Position numbers and translations under genes: made by a program
DNA from: Flavicella marina
Lineage (GTDB): Bacteria > Bacteroidota > Bacteroidia > Flavobacteriales > Flavobacteriaceae
DNA length: 64,000 nucleotides
Assembly: GCF_009193215.1 (NCBI RefSeq)
Contig: NZ_VYVA01000001.1
Location: 496,001-560,000, forward strand
Direction of reading: 5' to 3'
The notes under the pieces: model-generated
What the model saw: the letters and a program-made list of their open reading frames with translations, nothing else
Databases searched by the model: none
Told to the model about the DNA's origin: nothing
In this document: positions 14,564 through 24,338 of the stretch, piece after piece
Position numbering within the stretch: position 1 is the stretch's first letter
Layout of the letters: every line of letters begins with the position of its first letter

Positions 14564-16720
14564 CTACAAATTATCCAGCTGATTGTCGGTTCCTTTTTCA
14601 CTTATGGTCCAGAAAAAACCAACAAAAAAGAAACTATCAGCTGCAGGTAACAAAGGTCTGCTTTCAAAAACACCAGGCCCATTTGGAGTATTGGCATATT
14701 GATATCCATTGATATTTTGCCTTCCTAAAACATTATTCACCGACAGGTATAGGATTTTCTGTTGTGTTAATAAGTAAGCCCAATTCATGCTTAAACTACC
14801 ATAGGGAGTAGTTTTCTGATTCAAAAAACCAGTTTTATTGGGATCTGTATATGTTCTTCCAGAGGCATAAGTGTAGCTCAAGCCAATCTGACTTTTCCAG
14901 TCTTCTATCCAATGCTTTACAACGACAGAAAAATTATGGGTATTCACAAAATTTGGTTGCGCCTCATTTTCATAATTCTTGAAATCTCGTTTGCTATCTA
15001 AATAACTATAGCTCAACCAATAATCCGTATTTTTTATTGTTGTATTATCTCTCCAAAACACATCCAATCCGTTTGCAAAACCATAGCCTTCAGTAGAATA
15101 GTAACTACCATGATATGGAAGTTCAGTATCATACTTTATTAAATCGTCATAATTTTTAGCATACAGTTCTGCTCTTAAGATTCTACCATTCTTATTGAAC
15201 TGGTAATTGAAGATATAATGCTGTGTTTGAGCAGAACTTAGTTTGTTATTAAATTTTAAATAGGTGTTGGATGCCGCTTGTAGAAAATCACCATAAGCAA
15301 AAGAAACCTGACCAAATTTTGATACTTTGTAAGCCAATGATGCTCGCGGAGACAGGGAAGCTCTTTTTTCTAAATCTGAATATTCGCCGCGAAGTCCAGC
15401 CTTTAATGCTAGGTTCTTCGAGAAAAACAAATCAAATTCTGCGTATGAGGCAACAATATTTTTCTGAAATCCAACTATATATGAAGGAATATTTTCATCT
15501 AAAAAATCTTCTTCAAAATTTGTCGTAAAATATTCTGCCCCCAAACTAAATTGAAATCTATTGGAGAAAAACCTTTTGAACTTCACCTTCGCATGTAAAG
15601 AATTCTCTTTATCCGTAATATCGCTTAGCTGGTAATCAACCTTGGTATCTGCGTAGGTATAACTAAGTCCAGTCATTATAGACCAATTTTCAGTCAATAT
15701 TCCTTTGTAAGAACCATTAAAATAGAAATTATCATTTTGCAGACCATATCTCAATCCTTCACTAAAGTTGATATCCTCTTGAACAACCTCTAGTCTAGAA
15801 GCATCAAAAGCCGTATATAATTTCAACAACCCATTTTTAAACACATGCCTATAAACAGTTTCTCCAGACAAAGCTTCATAGGGTTTTATCCATTCATTTC
15901 TGTCGTAAAAAATAGAATTGTAAGGAGCTAAATTTAGATAAGAAACATTTACGCTTAAAGATTTTTTATTCCATATCTGTGTATTTCCAACCGTAGCACC
16001 CACACTCATAATTCCGACATCTGTCTTTTCCTGTTCTGGCTCATTAATCGTGTTTAATAATAGAACACCGGACAATGCTTGTCCGTATTCGGCAGAATAA
16101 CCTCCGGTTGAAAAAGTCATTCCCTCAAATAAAAAGGGTGAATAACGACCTCTTGTTGGGGTATTATTTGCGGTGGCTAAATACGGAGTAAAAACTCTTA
16201 TCCCATCAATAAATATTTGGGTTTCATCTGCCTCTCCACCTCTAACAAACAAACGTCCATCTTCAGCAACTGTTGAAGTACCTGGCATAGTTTGAAAAGC
16301 CGCGATTGGGTCGCCTAGAGCACTTGCCGTTGTTACTACATCCAAAGGTTTAAGCGTAGCAACCTTGCTATTATCACCTGATGAAAATGTACCTGCAGCA
16401 ATCACGACAGCATCCAAAGAGTTAACATCTTCTTTTAGTTTCACTTCTAAAGACAGCATCTTTGAAACATCCAACACCAACTCTTTTGTTTCAAAAGAGA
16501 CATAGGAAACCACGAGTGTTTGTTTGCCTTTAGATTGGGTAGCGAATTCAAAATGACCTGTATCGTCTGTCATTCCACCTGAATAAGTACCTTTTAAATA
16601 CACATTGGCTCCAATGATCGGCTCCTTATTTTGATTCAAAACAAATCCGTCGATATTCGTTTGACTAGAGCCTGAAATCGAAAGCATTAATAAGCATGAT
16701 ATTACTATAAAACGTTTCAT
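14564..16720 (-). CDS. TonB-dependent receptor with carboxypeptidase-like regulatory domain
   Basis: A 718-residue outer-membrane receptor. It has a signal peptide (about 1-19), a CarboxypepD_reg-like beta-sandwich (about 22-100, I-I-G-A-N-V-Y-L-K-G-T and G-G-M-T-D-D-T-G-H-F), a plug domain (about 115-230, with L-F-V-R-G-G-E-A-D-E-T-Q-I-F-I-D-G) and a 22-strand barrel ending in an aromatic-rich terminus. It imports a ligand larger than porins allow, driven by TonB. No SusD gene is adjacent, so a siderophore, vitamin or peptide ligand is likelier than a glycan. It lies upstream of the LytTR set on the same strand, 100 bases away. Confidence 0.92.
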   Translation of the reverse strand: MKRFIVISCLLMLSISGSSQTNIDGFVLNQNKEPIIGANVYLKGTYSGGMTDDTGHFEFATQSKGKQTLVVSYVSFETKELVLDVSKMLSLEVKLKEDVNSLDAVVIAAGTFSSGDNSKVATLKPLDVVTTASALGDPIAAFQTMPGTSTVAEDGRLFVRGGEADETQIFIDGIRVFTPYLATANNTPTRGRYSPFLFEGMTFSTGGYSAEYGQALSGVLLLNTINEPEQEKTDVGIMSVGATVGNTQIWNKKSLSVNVSYLNLAPYNSIFYDRNEWIKPYEALSGETVYRHVFKNGLLKLYTAFDASRLEVVQEDINFSEGLRYGLQNDNFYFNGSYKGILTENWSIMTGLSYTYADTKVDYQLSDITDKENSLHAKVKFKRFFSNRFQFSLGAEYFTTNFEEDFLDENIPSYIVGFQKNIVASYAEFDLFFSKNLALKAGLRGEYSDLEKRASLSPRASLAYKVSKFGQVSFAYGDFLQAASNTYLKFNNKLSSAQTQHYIFNYQFNKNGRILRAELYAKNYDDLIKYDTELPYHGSYYSTEGYGFANGLDVFWRDNTTIKNTDYWLSYSYLDSKRDFKNYENEAQPNFVNTHNFSVVVKHWIEDWKSQIGLSYTYASGRTYTDPNKTGFLNQKTTPYGSLSMNWAYLLTQQKILYLSVNNVLGRQNINGYQYANTPNGPGVFESRPLLPAADSFFFVGFFWTISEKGTDNQLDNL

Positions 16721-16808
16721 AAAAATTGATTTTTTTTCAAAAATCTAACGAAACTGTCTTTATAGGAAGTAATACATACCCAACTGTAGAATTAGGGAGA
16801 TGAGCTGT

Positions 16809-17525
16809 TTATTTTCTGGCTTTTCTAGTGCGCTTTCTTAATTTGAATATCCTGTCTGCATAGTACATTTTTAATTCTTCCAGAAAATCCATGGGGTTAT
16901 CATAGGTGGTCATCACAATATAGGTTTGTTTCTTTTTAAAAGCACGCAACTCTAAAGTGATTTTTTGAAATTGAATTTCTAAATATTCATTAGGATCAAT
17001 ATCTAATTTTGATACTGGCACACTATCAAACTCTACTAAATTTCCGCTCATTACATAGGCATGAAAAGCCATAAGTTCTTCCAAACTCCCATTGTTATAC
17101 AATTCTATCAACTGACTTGCCGCATCTGTAGCCAAATCTTTTTGATCACTTTCCAAAGAAAATTTATCTGGATGCACATAAATCATAGCTTCTCGATACA
17201 AATATTTTCTTTGTTTCTTTTCATAATCTGACGCTACTTCTTTATAAGATGGAATAGGAACCACAGCCTCTTGAGGAACATAATTCTTCCCTTTTTGCTT
17301 TTGTAAAAGACGTTTTTGCTTTTTCTCTTTTTGGATTTTTTTATACAGAGCTGTCAACTCCTGAACCTCCACAATCTCAGACTCTAACGCTTTAATTAGC
17401 TCATTTTCAAAAGGCGCCAACAATTTCTCTAAACGTTCTAATTCCGATTTTTTATCAGAAATTTTAGCTAATAATTCTTCCTTTTGAGTGTTATTTGAAC
17501 TAGGGAAATTTTCCATTTTACGCAT
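16809..17525 (-). CDS. Coiled-coil protein with J-domain-like HPD motif
   Basis: A 238-residue cytoplasmic protein. Residues about 13-80 are a highly charged coiled coil. Residues about 105-160 resemble a DnaJ J-domain: a basic helix (K-Y-L-Y-R-E-A-M-I-Y) followed by V-H118-P-D120-K-F, the HPD motif that stimulates Hsp70. No zinc-finger or substrate domain of DnaJ is present. It may be a specialised Hsp70 co-chaperone (inference). The start could also be the ATG at 17516. The neighbouring T9SS adhesin gene is divergent and shares the upstream gap. Confidence 0.6.
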   Translation of the reverse strand: MRKMENFPSSNNTQKEELLAKISDKKSELERLEKLLAPFENELIKALESEIVEVQELTALYKKIQKEKKQKRLLQKQKGKNYVPQEAVVPIPSYKEVASDYEKKQRKYLYREAMIYVHPDKFSLESDQKDLATDAASQLIELYNNGSLEELMAFHAYVMSGNLVEFDSVPVSKLDIDPNEYLEIQFQKITLELRAFKKKQTYIVMTTYDNPMDFLEELKMYYADRIFKLRKRTRKARK

Positions 17526-17650
17526 GCGAAATTTTATCGTGTCGAAGTTGAAACTATTTTACAAAACTAAGTGAATCTGTATACATCTTTCCTTAAACAT
17601 TTACATAAGTTAATAGTAAACTATATTTAGCAAACAATAACACCTTTAAA

Positions 17651-17681
17651 TTGGCAAATTGTCTTATTTCAGTTAATTTTG
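17651..17681 (+). promoter_or_regulatory. Promoter of the T9SS adhesin gene
   Basis: TTG (17651-17653), a 20-base spacer and TAATTTTG (17674-17681) fit the Bacteroidetes -33/-7 pattern. The implied 5' leader before the ATG at 17803 is about 115 bases. Confidence 0.7.
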
Positions 17682-17802
17682 CAGTTAACCAACTAACTTA
17701 ACTTGTGAAAATTATTATAACAACAAGCAACTAAATGTAAAATAACCTTCCTATTTAGGGTTTATCAATTGTTTGCTGTTTTATAGTATAAATAAAGTTA
17801 GC

Positions 17803-20800
17803 ATGGTGAAAAAACACTACGTACATATTATTGCCTTATTCTTACTTTTTCTTGGTAATCAAGTTAAGGCTCAAGACTATTGTACCCCAACAAACATTGG
17901 TACTAATAATCAATATCATATTTCTAATGTTACTTTAGAAGATATCAACAATGATAGTAATAACAGTTCTGCGGTATATGAATATTACGACACAGTTTCT
18001 ACTGAACTAGAAAGCGGAAACAACTACAGCGGTTCTGTAACCTACAGAGCATCTAGATACAATACAATTTATTTAAAAATTTGGATAGATTTTAACAACG
18101 ATGGCACCTTTGATGAAGCTACCGAAGAAGTATATGCCTTTTCTGGATTAGAAACTAAAAATGGTAATTACACCAAAAACTTTACTGTAAATGTACCGAA
18201 TGATGTTGTGATTGCAACCTCACGCATGCGTGTCGCAATCAAACACAATCAATCCATTACTGACCCTTGTGAACTGCAGTATCAAGCTGGTGAGGTCGAA
18301 GATTACGACATAATTTTCGGATCTACGAATCAAGCTCCAACTGCGAATTGTATTGAAAATTTAGATATTTCATTGGATGTATCAGGAAACGCAGTAATTA
18401 CTCCTCAAGAAATTGACAACGGTTCTACAGATGACAATGACGCTCCAGAAAATTTACTATTAAGTCTAGACAGAACAACTTTTGACTGTTTGGATGTTGG
18501 TACTCCTGTTACGGTTACACTTACCGTTGAAGATTCGCAAGGTTTAACTGATACTTGTACTACAACAGTAAGCATTTCTAACTATTCTGGTGATTTTGAA
18601 GCGCCCACTATAGATGCTGTTACAAGTTATTGTAATTATTCTGCACCTACTCCTGTTTTAGACTACCAATGTGGTCAACAAATAACTGCAACAACATCAG
18701 ACCCAACAGAATTTAACACTGTAGGTAGTTATACCATTGATTGGCTGTTCAATAACGGAAGTACAACCGTAACCAGTACTCAGAATATTACTATAGAAAA
18801 CCCTATTACTCCAACTAATCTTTCGGTGAGTGATGTAACTGAAAATGCTGCAACTATTTCATGGGATGACACCGGATCTAGTTATAAGATAAGGTACAAA
18901 CACACAGCCAATAGTACTTGGATTGAAGACACTTCTGACACGAATTCTCTTTTATTAACAGGACTCGATGATGGGATTGAATACGAGGTTCAAGTAGCAA
19001 TCGATGCAAGTTGTGCATCATTTTCTAGTTCGGTAGAATTTACAACTATTGACGTTGAATATTGTGACAGCGAAGTAAATATTGGTACAAACAACAATTA
19101 TTACATTACTAATGTAAACATTGGAAGTATCAATAATAGCAGTGATAATTCTGCAGATATTTACACCTATTACAGTGGTGTCTCTACAACAATAACAGCG
19201 GACGAAACTTTTTCTGGTAGTGTTACTTACTCACGTTCTGATTACAACGTATCTGGACTCGTGATATGGATAGATTACAATAATGATGGAGATTTTGACG
19301 ATTCTGGTGAGGAAATATTCAGTGAAATTGCTCCAGGAGATCCGACTTCAGAAATCACAGTAAATCTAACAGGCATATTAGTTCCAGCAACTGCTGTTGA
19401 AGGAAAAACAAGAATGCGTATCGGAGTTAGACATAATGGCTTACCAAGTAATGCTTGTGATTTTGACTATCAAAATGGAGAAATCGAAGATTATGATATT
19501 TTTATAAACCCACAAGACACAAGTGCTTTTGAAGCAGCTATTTTTACACAAGTTTATGATGACAACAGCACTGAAAAATGGCTTGAAATTAGCAACAACA
19601 GTTCTGAGAGTATTCCCGCCAATACCTTGATCATTGCACTGTACGAAAATGCTTCTGGCAATCAATCCGGAAATACACCTTCAGCAACTTATACTATTAC
19701 TAATGCCATTGCTGGAAATTCATCGCTATTGATAAAAAACAATAGTTCTAGTTTTTCTAATTACCAATCTACAGTTGAAACAAATGATGCAATTACAAAT
19801 TTCTCTAACTCAGATGATATCCTTATTATTTCTTTAACAGATGACAGCACTGCATGGGATAATCGATTTGATGTGATTTCAAATATTCCTTCAAATGCTT
19901 CAATGGTTAGAAAAGATGAAATATCTATTTACAATTCAGAGTTTAATTCTGACGAATGGGTAAACTTTGTAGATGATAATTTAGATCCCTATCGAGATTT
20001 ATCTGAAGGGGGACCTGAAAGACATCCACATGCTCCGTTGGTATCAGAAGTCGTCAATACTGCATCAAACACAAATATCCAGTTAGGAAGTCACTCTTTT
20101 GGAAGTACACAAATTCAGAGTGATAGTTGGAGCAATGGTATTCCGGATAGATCTAGAGCTGTTGTAATAAATCAAGATTATGAAATTAGCACTGCTTTTG
20201 CAGCGAGAACACTTCAGGTAGCTTCTGGAAACAAACTTACAATAACTGACAATTCTCTAATAGTATCTGAAACAGTAACGATAAACTTAAATGCAGAAAT
20301 TCGTTTGGCAGGAAGTTCTCAAATGATTCAAACACATGAATCGCTAACGCAGGTTTCAGGTTCAGGAAAATTATACATCGATCAAAAATCGAACATTGCA
20401 AGTATCTACAGATTCAACTATTTGAGTTCACCTGTTAACACTATTGGGGCTTCAAGCTATACTGTTGAGAATATTCTCAAAGACGGTTCGGAAGTTACAG
20501 CAGCGGATTCAACACCTTTAGACATCAATTTTATTGCTGGTTATGACGGAAATACTGGAAATCCTATTTCCATAGCAGAATATTGGATTTACACCTATAC
20601 AAACGGAGATGGAGGTCGCTCAAGTTGGTCTAGAAAAGGAGCCGATGGATCTATAGGTCAAGTAGATGGATTTACACTAAAAGGCCCCGGAACAGCACAG
20701 AATTATACATTTGTGGGAACGCCTAAGGATGGTAACCTTACTACAACTATTGGTGGGTATCAATCGTATCTTGTGGGAAACCCGTATGCTTCAGCTATCA

Positions 20801-21900
20801 GTGCAAAAAAGTTTATTGAAGACAATAAGGATGCTATCGACGGTACGCTTTATTTTTGGGAACATGCAGGAATTCAAGACGATAGTAGCTCTGATACATC
20901 TGGACACAATTACTCAGGATACATAGGTGGTTATGGAACTCGAAATGCATCCATGGGACTCGCGGCAAACAAAGTATCTTCTAACGACAACTCAGACCCG
21001 AACACACCTTCACTTGGAAATGGTACCTATACGGAACCTAAAGAATATATAGCAGTAGGGCAAGGATTTTTCGTATCTAGTGACGTAGATGGAGGTACCA
21101 TAACTTTCAACAACAGTCAACGCGAATTTATTGAATTGGGAGATAAATCGATCTTTTTCAAAAATGGGAAATCGAAAAAAGAAGACACAAAACGCACCAA
21201 TAATTCGGATTTACCTATTATAAAACTAGGAATGGATTATTACAACAATGACGACGTAAAAATGCATCGTCAAATTGGAATTTCTTTCAGCAAAAACAAT
21301 TCTTTTGCATACGACAATGGATACGACTCACAAGTTTTTGATCTAGGCGCAACTGATGTCTATTGGAAATTCCCAGACAACGACACTAAATACATTATTT
21401 CCGGAGTTCAAGAAATATCAAACGACCTAGAAGTGCCATTAACTGTTGAAATGGGTTATTCTGGTGAGGTTTCTTTTACAATTGACGAATGGCAAGCAAT
21501 CGATCGCGATGTCTTTTTAACAGACAAAACAACCAACATTTCATATAAAATCAATCACAATAAAGAAACTCTTTATCTAGATCAAGGAACCTACGAAAAC
21601 CGTTTTGTAATAACATTTGCCAGCGATGACACTTTGCACAACGATGACTCTAGTTTTGATGATGCATTTTTGGTATACTTCAACAAGTATGATCAGAATT
21701 TGGTAATAGAACATTCTAACAAACTGTTAATCGACACCGTAAACCTATACAATACAATGGGTACTCTTGTAAAATCTTGGAATGAGTTTGAAAAAAACCA
21801 AAAAGAAAATTTGGCAATCCCGGAATTAAACAAAGGAGTTTATGTTGTAAAAATAAATTTTGAAGGCACCTCAATTTCTAAAAAAATAATAGTACACTAG
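17803..21900 (+). CDS. Large secreted adhesin-like protein with T9SS type A sorting domain
   Basis: A 1365-residue protein. I start at the ATG at 17803, since the signal peptide begins there (M-V-K-K-H-Y to V-K-A-Q). Domains in order: a GEVEDY domain ending G-E-V-E-D-Y (163-168); a HYR-like module (about 180-260); a Cys-containing linker; a fibronectin III domain (about 336-420); a second GEVEDY domain ending G-E-I-E-D-Y near 557; a lamin-tail-like module (about 570-720); a beta-rich region with T-I-T-F-N-N-S-Q repeats; and a C-terminal Por-type sorting domain (last 80 residues, ending G-V-Y-V-V-K-I and K-K-I-I-V-H). The type IX system would export it and anchor it to the surface. Ligand unknown. 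Confidence 0.9.
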   Translation: MVKKHYVHIIALFLLFLGNQVKAQDYCTPTNIGTNNQYHISNVTLEDINNDSNNSSAVYEYYDTVSTELESGNNYSGSVTYRASRYNTIYLKIWIDFNNDGTFDEATEEVYAFSGLETKNGNYTKNFTVNVPNDVVIATSRMRVAIKHNQSITDPCELQYQAGEVEDYDIIFGSTNQAPTANCIENLDISLDVSGNAVITPQEIDNGSTDDNDAPENLLLSLDRTTFDCLDVGTPVTVTLTVEDSQGLTDTCTTTVSISNYSGDFEAPTIDAVTSYCNYSAPTPVLDYQCGQQITATTSDPTEFNTVGSYTIDWLFNNGSTTVTSTQNITIENPITPTNLSVSDVTENAATISWDDTGSSYKIRYKHTANSTWIEDTSDTNSLLLTGLDDGIEYEVQVAIDASCASFSSSVEFTTIDVEYCDSEVNIGTNNNYYITNVNIGSINNSSDNSADIYTYYSGVSTTITADETFSGSVTYSRSDYNVSGLVIWIDYNNDGDFDDSGEEIFSEIAPGDPTSEITVNLTGILVPATAVEGKTRMRIGVRHNGLPSNACDFDYQNGEIEDYDIFINPQDTSAFEAAIFTQVYDDNSTEKWLEISNNSSESIPANTLIIALYENASGNQSGNTPSATYTITNAIAGNSSLLIKNNSSSFSNYQSTVETNDAITNFSNSDDILIISLTDDSTAWDNRFDVISNIPSNASMVRKDEISIYNSEFNSDEWVNFVDDNLDPYRDLSEGGPERHPHAPLVSEVVNTASNTNIQLGSHSFGSTQIQSDSWSNGIPDRSRAVVINQDYEISTAFAARTLQVASGNKLTITDNSLIVSETVTINLNAEIRLAGSSQMIQTHESLTQVSGSGKLYIDQKSNIASIYRFNYLSSPVNTIGASSYTVENILKDGSEVTAADSTPLDINFIAGYDGNTGNPISIAEYWIYTYTNGDGGRSSWSRKGADGSIGQVDGFTLKGPGTAQNYTFVGTPKDGNLTTTIGGYQSYLVGNPYASAISAKKFIEDNKDAIDGTLYFWEHAGIQDDSSSDTSGHNYSGYIGGYGTRNASMGLAANKVSSNDNSDPNTPSLGNGTYTEPKEYIAVGQGFFVSSDVDGGTITFNNSQREFIELGDKSIFFKNGKSKKEDTKRTNNSDLPIIKLGMDYYNNDDVKMHRQIGISFSKNNSFAYDNGYDSQVFDLGATDVYWKFPDNDTKYIISGVQEISNDLEVPLTVEMGYSGEVSFTIDEWQAIDRDVFLTDKTTNISYKINHNKETLYLDQGTYENRFVITFASDDTLHNDDSSFDDAFLVYFNKYDQNLVIEHSNKLLIDTVNLYNTMGTLVKSWNEFEKNQKENLAIPELNKGVYVVKINFEGTSISKKIIVH

Positions 21901-21927
21901 TTCAATTCAATTACCTATTTTAGTCTA

Positions 21928-22431
21928 ATGACAAGAAAAGATTTTTTAATTCAAGAACTTGAACTAAACGCCCATCCAGAAGGAGGGTTCTATAAAGAAA
22001 CCTATAGAAGTGAAGGTTCTATTTCTGAGAACCATCTACCAGAAAAATTTAAAGGAGATAGAAATTATTGTACATCAATATATTTTCTACTTTCTAGAAC
22101 CGACTTTTCTGCTTTTCATAAAATCAACCAAGACGAAACATGGCATTTTTACGAAGGATCGAGTATTACTATACACCAAATATCACCCGAAGGTATTTAC
22201 TCAAAAATAATTTTAGGTAACAATCTCTTAGAAAAAGAAATGTTTCAATACACGGTAAAAGGTGGATTTTGGTTTGGTGCAACTGTAAACAAAACAAATA
22301 GTTACACTTTAGTAGGATGCACCGTAGCCCCTGGATTTGACTTCAATGATTTCGAACTTGCAAACAGAATCAAGCTCCAAAAAAAATTCCCCAATCATAA
22401 AAGAATAATTGAGGAACTTACACGTGTGTAA
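21928..22431 (+). CDS. Cupin DUF985 protein
   Basis: A 167-residue cytoplasmic protein of the DUF985 cupin group. It has the characteristic start L-x-L-N-A-H-P-E-G-G-F-Y-K-E-T-Y-R-S, then T-S-I-Y-F-L-L, the F-H-K-I-N-Q-D-E-T-W-H-F-Y-E-G cupin motif and a V-A-P-G-F-D-F-x-D-F-E end. The conserved His and Glu residues suggest a metal site; no reaction is established. It follows the adhesin by 27 bases and may be read through from it. Its stop lies 2 bases from that of the convergent rsmG. Confidence 0.88.
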   Translation: MTRKDFLIQELELNAHPEGGFYKETYRSEGSISENHLPEKFKGDRNYCTSIYFLLSRTDFSAFHKINQDETWHFYEGSSITIHQISPEGIYSKIILGNNLLEKEMFQYTVKGGFWFGATVNKTNSYTLVGCTVAPGFDFNDFELANRIKLQKKFPNHKRIIEELTRV

Positions 22432-22433
22432 TA

Positions 22434-23069
22434 CTATTTAGTTGGCTTATATTTAATAGGCAAATGAACCACTTTTTTCGTTTCAAAAAAGTCTTCTTCA
22501 AAATAGGTTGGTAAATCATACAATTTAGCACTAGTAAAAAGCGCTAACTCTTCTGCCAAATCACCTCCCTTTAAATATAAAATTCCGTTTCTTAAGTCGT
22601 GTTGTTGCTTTTTAGCAACTTTTTTACGCACCCATTTTACAAAGTCTGGCATTGCAGTTACCGCTCTACTAACGATAAAATCAAATTCGCCCTTTACCTT
22701 TTCAGCGCGCATATGATCTGCTTTTACATTTTGTAATCCTAGCGCATCAACAACTCCTTGAACTACTTTTATTTTTTTCCCTATAGAATCTACCAATTGA
22801 AATTCAGTTTCAGGAAAAAGAATCGCCAAAGGGACTCCTGGAAAACCTCCTCCTGTACCTACATCCAAAACTTTCGAGCCTGGAACAAACTTTTGAACTT
22901 TCGCTATTCCCAACGAATGCAACACATGACGTAAGTATAATTCGTCAATATCTTTACGAGAAATCACATTGATTTTCGCATTCCATTCTTTGTATAATTC
23001 TTCTAATTTTTCAAATTGACTGACTTGCAAGTCAGTAAGTTCAGGAAAGTATTTTTTTATAATTTTCAT
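22434..23069 (-). CDS. rsmG: 16S rRNA (guanine527-N7)-methyltransferase
   Basis: A 211-residue SAM-dependent methyltransferase that modifies G527 of 16S rRNA. Motifs: the N-terminal N-V-I-S-R-K-D, the SAM-binding V-L-D-V-G-T-G-G-G-F-P-G-V-P-L-A-I, and S-R-A-V at the catalytic region. Length and layout match RsmG (GidB). A reverse-strand -7 box TACTTTTG (complement of 23089-23096) precedes it by about 20 bases, so it is probably monocistronic. Confidence 0.96.
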   Translation of the reverse strand: MKIIKKYFPELTDLQVSQFEKLEELYKEWNAKINVISRKDIDELYLRHVLHSLGIAKVQKFVPGSKVLDVGTGGGFPGVPLAILFPETEFQLVDSIGKKIKVVQGVVDALGLQNVKADHMRAEKVKGEFDFIVSRAVTAMPDFVKWVRKKVAKKQQHDLRNGILYLKGGDLAEELALFTSAKLYDLPTYFEEDFFETKKVVHLPIKYKPTK

Positions 23070-23088
23070 AATCCCATTAATTAAGGGT

Positions 23089-23096
23089 CAAAAGTA
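23089..23096 (-). promoter_or_regulatory. -7 box of rsmG
   Basis: Read on the reverse strand, TACTTTTG fits TAnnTTTG; it ends 20 bases before the rsmG start. No clear -33 box. Confidence 0.5.
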
Positions 23097-23162
23097 ACAT
23101 CTTTTAACTATTTAATAGGTTATTATTATGAAATATTGAATTATTTTGAGCCAAAAATTGGT

Positions 23163-23170
23163 TATTTTTG
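23163..23170 (+). promoter_or_regulatory. -7 box of the desaturase gene
   Basis: TATTTTTG fits TAnnTTTG. It lies only 8 bases before the ATG at 23178 and 20 before that at 23190, which argues for the latter start and a very short leader. Confidence 0.55.
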
Positions 23171-23189
23171 CAGACTGATGAACAAACAC

Positions 23190-24281
23190 ATGAAAAAAAT
23201 TAATTTCTCTAGAATAGACAAAGCAAAGTTTTTTAGAACTTTGAACAAACGTGTCAACGGCTATTTCAAAGAGCAAAAAATAGCAAAGACAGGTAATTGG
23301 AAACTCTATTCAAAAGCAATACTAATGTTCGCTTTGTTGTTTGTTCCTTTCCTTTTCATTCTTACGGTTGACATGCCACAATGGACCATGTTACTTTTAA
23401 TGGTCATTTGCGGTATCGGAATGGCTGGAGTTGGAATGAATGTGATGCATGATAGCAACCATGGCTCATTTTCTAGTAAAAAATGGGTAAATAAATTGAT
23501 GGGAAGTAGCATGTATATTCTTGCTGGAAATGTATACAATTGGAAAGTACAACACAATGTATTGCACCATACTTTTACGAACATCAAAGGTCATGATGAA
23601 GATATCGATGCCGGAAGAATTATTCGATTTTCGAAACATTCAAAATGGTTAAAAATTCATCATCTTCAAAAATATTATTCTGTTTTTGTATACGGATTGT
23701 TAACAATTAACTGGGCGATCACAACCGACTTTAAACAAATGAGAAGGTATCTGAAAAAAGGACTCTCTTACGGAGACTTCCCAAACCCAACGGTACAATG
23801 GATTATTTTAGTTGTTACTAAAGTCTTGTATTATTCATTCTGGGTTGCATTGCCTATGATCGTTTTAGATATCGCTTGGTGGAAGGTATTGATAGGATTT
23901 TTTGTAATGCACTATACGGCAGGATTAATTTTGAGTCTCGTATTCCAATTGGCTCATGTAGTTCCTACTACTGAGATGCCACTACCAGACAAAGAAGGAA
24001 ACCTTGAGCATACTTGGGCGATTCACCAATTATACACAACTTCAAATTTTGCACCTGACAATAAATTTGTTTCTTTTTGGACAGGAGGATTGAACCATCA
24101 AGTTGAGCATCATATTTTTCCAAATATTTCCCATATTCACTATGGGCGAATTGCTAAAATTGTGAAAGAAACTGCCAAAGAGTTTAACTTGCCTTATCAT
24201 GAATACAAGACCATGACCAAAGCTTTGAAAGAACACTTTAAACAATTAAAAACATTAGGAGTCAATCCTGCATATCACTAA
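23190..24281 (+). CDS. Membrane fatty acid desaturase
   Basis: A 363-residue (from 23190) integral-membrane di-iron desaturase. The three histidine boxes are intact: H87-D-S-N-H91, H122-N-V-L-H126-H127, and H-Q-V-E-H-H near residue 303. Hydrophobic pairs flank them at about 45-82 and 185-240. The Q-V-E-H-H third box is the type found in acyl-CoA/acyl-lipid front-end desaturases, which use O2 and a reductase to introduce a double bond, adjusting membrane fluidity. I chose 23190 because of the -7 box; the ATG at 23178 is also possible. The gene stands alone. Confidence 0.9.
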   Translation: MKKINFSRIDKAKFFRTLNKRVNGYFKEQKIAKTGNWKLYSKAILMFALLFVPFLFILTVDMPQWTMLLLMVICGIGMAGVGMNVMHDSNHGSFSSKKWVNKLMGSSMYILAGNVYNWKVQHNVLHHTFTNIKGHDEDIDAGRIIRFSKHSKWLKIHHLQKYYSVFVYGLLTINWAITTDFKQMRRYLKKGLSYGDFPNPTVQWIILVVTKVLYYSFWVALPMIVLDIAWWKVLIGFFVMHYTAGLILSLVFQLAHVVPTTEMPLPDKEGNLEHTWAIHQLYTTSNFAPDNKFVSFWTGGLNHQVEHHIFPNISHIHYGRIAKIVKETAKEFNLPYHEYKTMTKALKEHFKQLKTLGVNPAYH

Positions 24282-24338
24282 TAAAAAACGCTAAAAGGTT
24301 TTTGACCTTTACACTTAAATAATCAACATTTATCAAAA

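Noticed and set aside
24293-24312. Hairpin AAAGGT/ACCTTT after the desaturase gene as terminator
   Set aside because: Only six pairs and no T run follow, so I could not support it.
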